64,000 nt of DNA from Himantopus leucocephalus (lineage: Eukaryota; Chordata; Aves; Charadriiformes; Recurvirostridae), in NCBI GenBank assembly GCA_003993805.1, contig RSEF01000003.1:81855129-81919128 (forward strand), written 5' to 3'. The notes under the pieces are model-generated. The model ran no database searches. It was not told the DNA's origin and saw only the letters and a list, made by a program, of their open reading frames with translations. The translations under genes and the position numbers were made by a program. Shown piece after piece: positions 59,666 to 64,000 of the stretch; position 1 is the first letter of the stretch; each line of letters opens with the position of its first letter.

Positions 59666-62402
59666 ATGTTCTTGTTTTAAGTCTTTACATCAGTTTTGGA
59701 CGTTTATGCACTGAGCAATCGACTTTGTCACAGCTACTGCAGCTCCGATTCAGTAAAATACTCTCTGAACCGAAGTTTAAATCCACGTGCAATGGACTCT
59801 GCTTTCCTGAAGAGAACACAGCTGCTTTGCAAGCTGGGAACTTAAAACCTGAACCAAAAGAGAAATCATTTGTGTGAGAGTATGTCTACCTATTGGTACA
59901 TAGGGCATGAAAACTTATATGCTTTCAGATAGGATGTGAACCGGGATACTTTGGGAATAATAGTTTTTGTCATTGGGCAAAAAAGAGCAATGATAGCCTT
60001 TTGTGGCAAAAAAAAAAGCTTGTTTAGATGCATAAGCATGGAGCATATTCCTAGCAGACCTTACCCACTCCTGCCCCCAAAGTTAAGTACCTACTCTTCT
60101 TTTAAGGTACGGGATTTATTTATTAAGTTTCTCTTGAGCATTTCTTCCTTAGCTCCATGTTTTGTGATGGATGCATTTCCATTTCTTTCTTACTTCCCCT
60201 CCATTCATTGAAGAGCCCTGTAGCTGTATTAGTATGTCTTAAACTATGTCTAGTATTAGCAACAGTATTACTTGTCTCACCTTTTGTGGTGCCTACACAG
60301 ATGGTTGCCATACCCTTGGTTCCAGTGCAACCCATGGACATAGAAAGATGCAGCATCAAGGTGCGGTGAAAGCACGAGCATCTCCTGCCCATGCTGCAAC
60401 ACGGAGTGCATACCCCTGCGGATGGAGACTGGATGGAAGAAAAAAAAGCACTTTGTTTTTACTGTTCAAAACATGACAGTTCTGTCTGCATGGGGCTCAA
60501 AGGACTGTCTGCAAGGGGTAGACAAGCCTCCATATCACTAGTTTCAAAAGTTCTTTATTCACAGCACAATTTTTGCTTTGAACCAGCTGTTCAAGTGATG
60601 GAGCCTGGACAATACCTTCTGTTGTTTTCCTATTTGTTTACATCCTGCCAATTTCACATATAACACAAATGTCATCAACAGCAGTGTTGTGTCCTTATGA
60701 CAGGGAAAAGACAAGCCTGTACAGACTTTATTTCTGTCTCTGGAAATAGGCAAGAGCCTGAGACAGCATCTATACCAGTAAATTGAATAGTGGGCACAAC
60801 ACTTTTTCGACCCTGAGGCCGGCTGGCACCGTACAGCCACACACAACCTCCTAAATGTTCATCTTCCAAAAGCGGGAGGCTGTGTCTCAGCTGTCTAATG
60901 GTAATTGCCCTTCCCTGGTTCTGATGCCCTGAGCACCCCTGGGAACTCCTTGGGAGAGTACTAACTTGGCCCCAGAAAAAAGTGCGCCAAGAGATGTTTA
61001 ACAGCTTAACAGTTTGGATGACTGAGCTGCCCGGTGTCTGAGCCCTGACACCATCTCATTCGCTTGCATAAACTTGCCTTGATGCTCTTTTGTGGATTTC
61101 AGGTGTTACTATATGTTGTCTTCGTATCTCATCATTGAGTTGCGATTCTGTAGTCAAGGGTTTGGAGGTGGGGAGGGCAGGAAATGGCTGCAACGCAGAT
61201 ATCAACTATTTCAGTAAATTCTTGGAATACCACAAAGCACACAAAAGAATATTCAAATAAGGCACATTATGCCTTAAGAATGTAATATAGCAGTGTTTGG
61301 GCTAGGGCTTGTATTACAGAATTTAATTTTCAACATAGAAGAAAGAAAAATGAAGGAAAAGGACACCCCAAAACTCTTAAAATGTACTGTATGTTTCTAT
61401 AAAAATGTGTAAGTTATTTTTCTGGTTATATTCACTTTTTATGAATGAATTAGTACTTTTTCATATATAGGAAGAGCTTTTATGTTATAGCTTGCTTTCT
61501 GCTTGCATGAACTGGCAATGAATACTGCAAAATTACTTTGGAAGGAGAGATGTTTCATTTTTCTTAAACAGACTGTAGGGAAGTCTGTTGTGACCATGAA
61601 ATCATTTGGAAAAACAGCTTAAACGGAGGAAAATACTTCAGTGTAGTATAATGTTCTATTCACTGATAATAGGTGACTTGTACTTGATCATAGCCTTGGA
61701 TTTCTATTTGCAGCATGGTTACACAGAACGAAAAGCACTGGAAAGTTGTAGATAATTTCGGTTCAATTATATGGTAGAAATTTTAATTTCTGAAGCTAAA
61801 TTGAAAATAAAAGATAAGGGTATAGTTGGCTTTATTTCTTCTACTGAAAAACTTAAAATAATCCATCTGTCCAAATGCTAGAGTGGAAATTAGACCTTTT
61901 AGTTATTAGAATTGTATATCGCAATGAGACATAGAGAGAGACAGTAGGAATGTGCACTGGGCAGTGCTAACAGCCTTCACATGTAGATTGTTCAAGGCAG
62001 CTATGTTTCTACTTAACTGGCTTAGAAGGGCGGGAAAAGCAAGAGGCAGTTAGCTTTTAAAGAATGAAGAACTGGCTTCTTTCATGTTTGACTTCTTTTT
62101 GTTTCATGCTGTTAATCGTATGTACTCTTACAGTCATCTAAAAGGCCTCTTGAATGGACCCCTGGTACTGGATCTTATAAACAGGTCAAGACAGAAATGC
62201 CATCTCTGATGGCACACAATTTAAAGGTATGTCTATGCTGCAGAGTGAATGTTAGTGAGATACCGTCAAACGTGTTCATACAGAGATAACTCCATAGCCA
62301 GGAACAGGATCTGCTTGAACCAAAGAGTGCTGCCAATGAGCAGGGCTTGTTCCCTCAGGCACAGCCTCATGCAAGCACCACTTTCATGCCTCATGCTGGT
62401 AC

Positions 62403-62551
62403 CTCTGGAGAAAGCTGCACAGTATGCTGTGGGCACACTGGTACATGCAGGGCTTTGAGCACCAGGTTCCACAGCAACTGCCTGAAGCACCAATGCTGTG
62501 CTGTGAGCTCAAGAGTTAGACTGTTCCTCCAGGGCATCAGCCAAGCTGGAG
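62403..62551 (-). other. Speculative coding exon
   Basis: Minus strand: acceptor CATACCTTCCTCTTCAG, two bases, then 49 codons (PAWLMPWRNSLTLELTAQHW ... QHTVQLSPE) to donor GAG/GTACCA. It fits in phase with short segments 62756-62789 and 63408-63437 upstream. No family was recognised. The tryptophan-rich stretch is atypical, and chance remains likely. Confidence 0.2.
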
Positions 62552-62585
62552 CTGAAGAGGAAGGTATGAGACGGCAGATGGTTTT

Positions 62586-62611
62586 AAAACAAACAAACAA
62601 ACAAACAAACA
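62586..62611. repeat. (CAAA)n microsatellite
   Basis: About six perfect AAAC units in a row. Confidence 0.9.
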
Positions 62612-64000
62612 CTCCAGAAAACAGATGGGAGAAACCCAAGCGGGATGAGCATGACTAGGATGACGTGGCGCAGTCTAGAGCAGCAGCTTTGCTGTGAGTG
62701 CTCATAGGCTGGGTAACTAAGGCACGACAGAAAGGGAAGTGGAGAAGGAAGTTACCACCTCTCTGAGGGATTTGAAAAGGAGTACTGCACTAAGTCTGCT
62801 AAGTTGGAAAACAGTGGATGTGTTTTTTATCTGTCATCTTCGAAACTGACCTCCAGGTGAACGGAAATGAATTCCTACCATTCCAAAGCTGAACTGAACA
62901 GGAAAAGACTGTGGTCCACCGTTTCTGGTTTTGTCATTCAGCTCTACCACATCTTAGCTGAGTAACTCCACAACCATATAACTTTGTGACAAGAGAAAGA
63001 GTTTGGCTTGTGAAGAGCAAAATGAACTTCTGGGTTCAAAATCCAATCCAGATTTAATATTGCAAATCTTTATCTCCATTTTTTTTTTCTTATGCTATAA
63101 AAGGAAACACAGAGACTCCCTACTTGTACCCTGAATGAAGGTGCTCTGGAATAAAAAACAATGCAGGTCTGGATTGACTGCTTTCCTTTGGGTACATTTG
63201 TTTTAGCTCATCTCCATGAATTTACAAATGCAAATGTGATTTAATAAAGGACAGTGGGTGTCTGTATGAGGTAGTTGTATGAAGCAGAGAGAGGTGGGGG
63301 TGGAGGGTGGATAATTCTAATCAAACTGCTCACACCTTGCCCTCCTTGACATGCAATACCACTTTAAACAGCAGTGCTCTAATAGAGAAAAGAGCTACTG
63401 TACTTACCCACTCAATAATTTGCATAATTTTGAAGAGCTGAAAATGTCACTGCTGTTTTATGATAATTGTTGGGAAATGATTAGCTATAGCATTTATACA
63501 TTCCAGGAAAAAAAAAAAAAGTATTTTACTATTCTCTCTTTAATATTAATAAGGATTAATAAAATGAAAAATAAAATCACCTTGGAGGACAAACATTATG
63601 TGTAAAATAATAGGTGTCATTTGAAGACACATGAGTTATCCATCCATTTGCTGTAGCTTGTCACATCTGGGAAAGATTTAAAAAGACAAACTCTTGACTG
63701 CCCCTCATACAATTTCAAATGCAAATTTTAACAATAGGAATAGCTAAAAATAATCCATTATTTTCTTCCTTCTCTGCCTTGTAGCTGTGATTAGACTAGA
63801 TACTTAGATACTCCAAATTTGTCTCCTGTAATTCAAATATTTTTTAATTGTGACAGATGTACATGAGCCTCTCATCTCTTGTTCATCGTTCTTCTCCCAG
63901 CTAAACCCTTTGATAAGATGATTGAGACAGCAGTTCAGGTTAACAGTATATAGTCCTCACAGCTCCTGAACTTATCAAGAGCTGTTGTTGTAGAGATACA

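Larger units (their letters stand above)
59666..64000. other. Unique-looking AT-rich DNA
   Basis: No repeat family recognised except the CAAA microsatellite. Minus-strand candidates with good splice sites occur at 60281-60393, 62403-62551 and 63408-63437. No confident gene. Confidence 0.5.

Noticed and set aside
1..64000. CRISPR array, prokaryotic operon, riboswitch, tRNA or rRNA
   Set aside because: Looked for and not seen; the sequence is clearly vertebrate.

Overview
The window looks like a non-coding stretch, intergenic or large introns, of a bird genome. The main evidence is at least seven fragments of CR1 LINE retrotransposons, the dominant avian repeat. Several end in the CR1 signature ATTCTATGATTCTATGA and carry decayed reverse-transcriptase frames. 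There are also two avian-type endogenous-retrovirus LTRs, one old amniote CR1/L3-like LINE tail and one probable hAT-type MITE. The DNA is AT-rich, has no operon-like gene packing, and carries microsatellites and poly-T runs typical of a vertebrate chromosome. I could not narrow the species further.

Layout. 1-752: an LTR on the minus strand, cut by the window edge, with a diverged GC-rich minisatellite of a CCACGCTGGAGCAG-type unit. 3248-3424: a short CR1 tail. 12487-14092: a 1.6 kb CR1 on the minus strand. 14720 to about 15256: a likely solo LTR on the plus strand. 22333 to about 23290 and 23404-24150: two minus-strand CR1 fragments lying head to tail. 33753-35268: a plus-strand CR1 body followed by an inverted CR1 3' tail. 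38225-38597: the CR1/L3-like tail. 50801-51112: the probable MITE. 53367-54324: a plus-strand CR1 with an intact 3' end. Microsatellites lie at 4151, 6846, 14395, 59584 and 62586. The remainder is unique-looking sequence.

Host genes. No host protein-coding gene, tRNA or rRNA could be identified with confidence. Open frames of 60-110 codons occur on both strands at roughly the rate expected by chance in DNA of this composition. Some minus-strand segments combine an open frame with a good splice acceptor and donor and compatible phase, for example 8833-8943 joined to 8514-8720, 36578-36781 joined to 36319-36419, and a series between 39.7 and 43.3 kb. They could belong to one large spliced gene on the minus strand. 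However, pseudo-exons of this quality are common in vertebrate introns, and I matched none to a known family. I list the better ones at low confidence as targets for a conservation or RNA-seq test.

The repeats are dead. Every CR1 copy is 5'-truncated and has frameshifts or stops. Two of the three copies that span the catalytic motif have lost one of its two aspartates.
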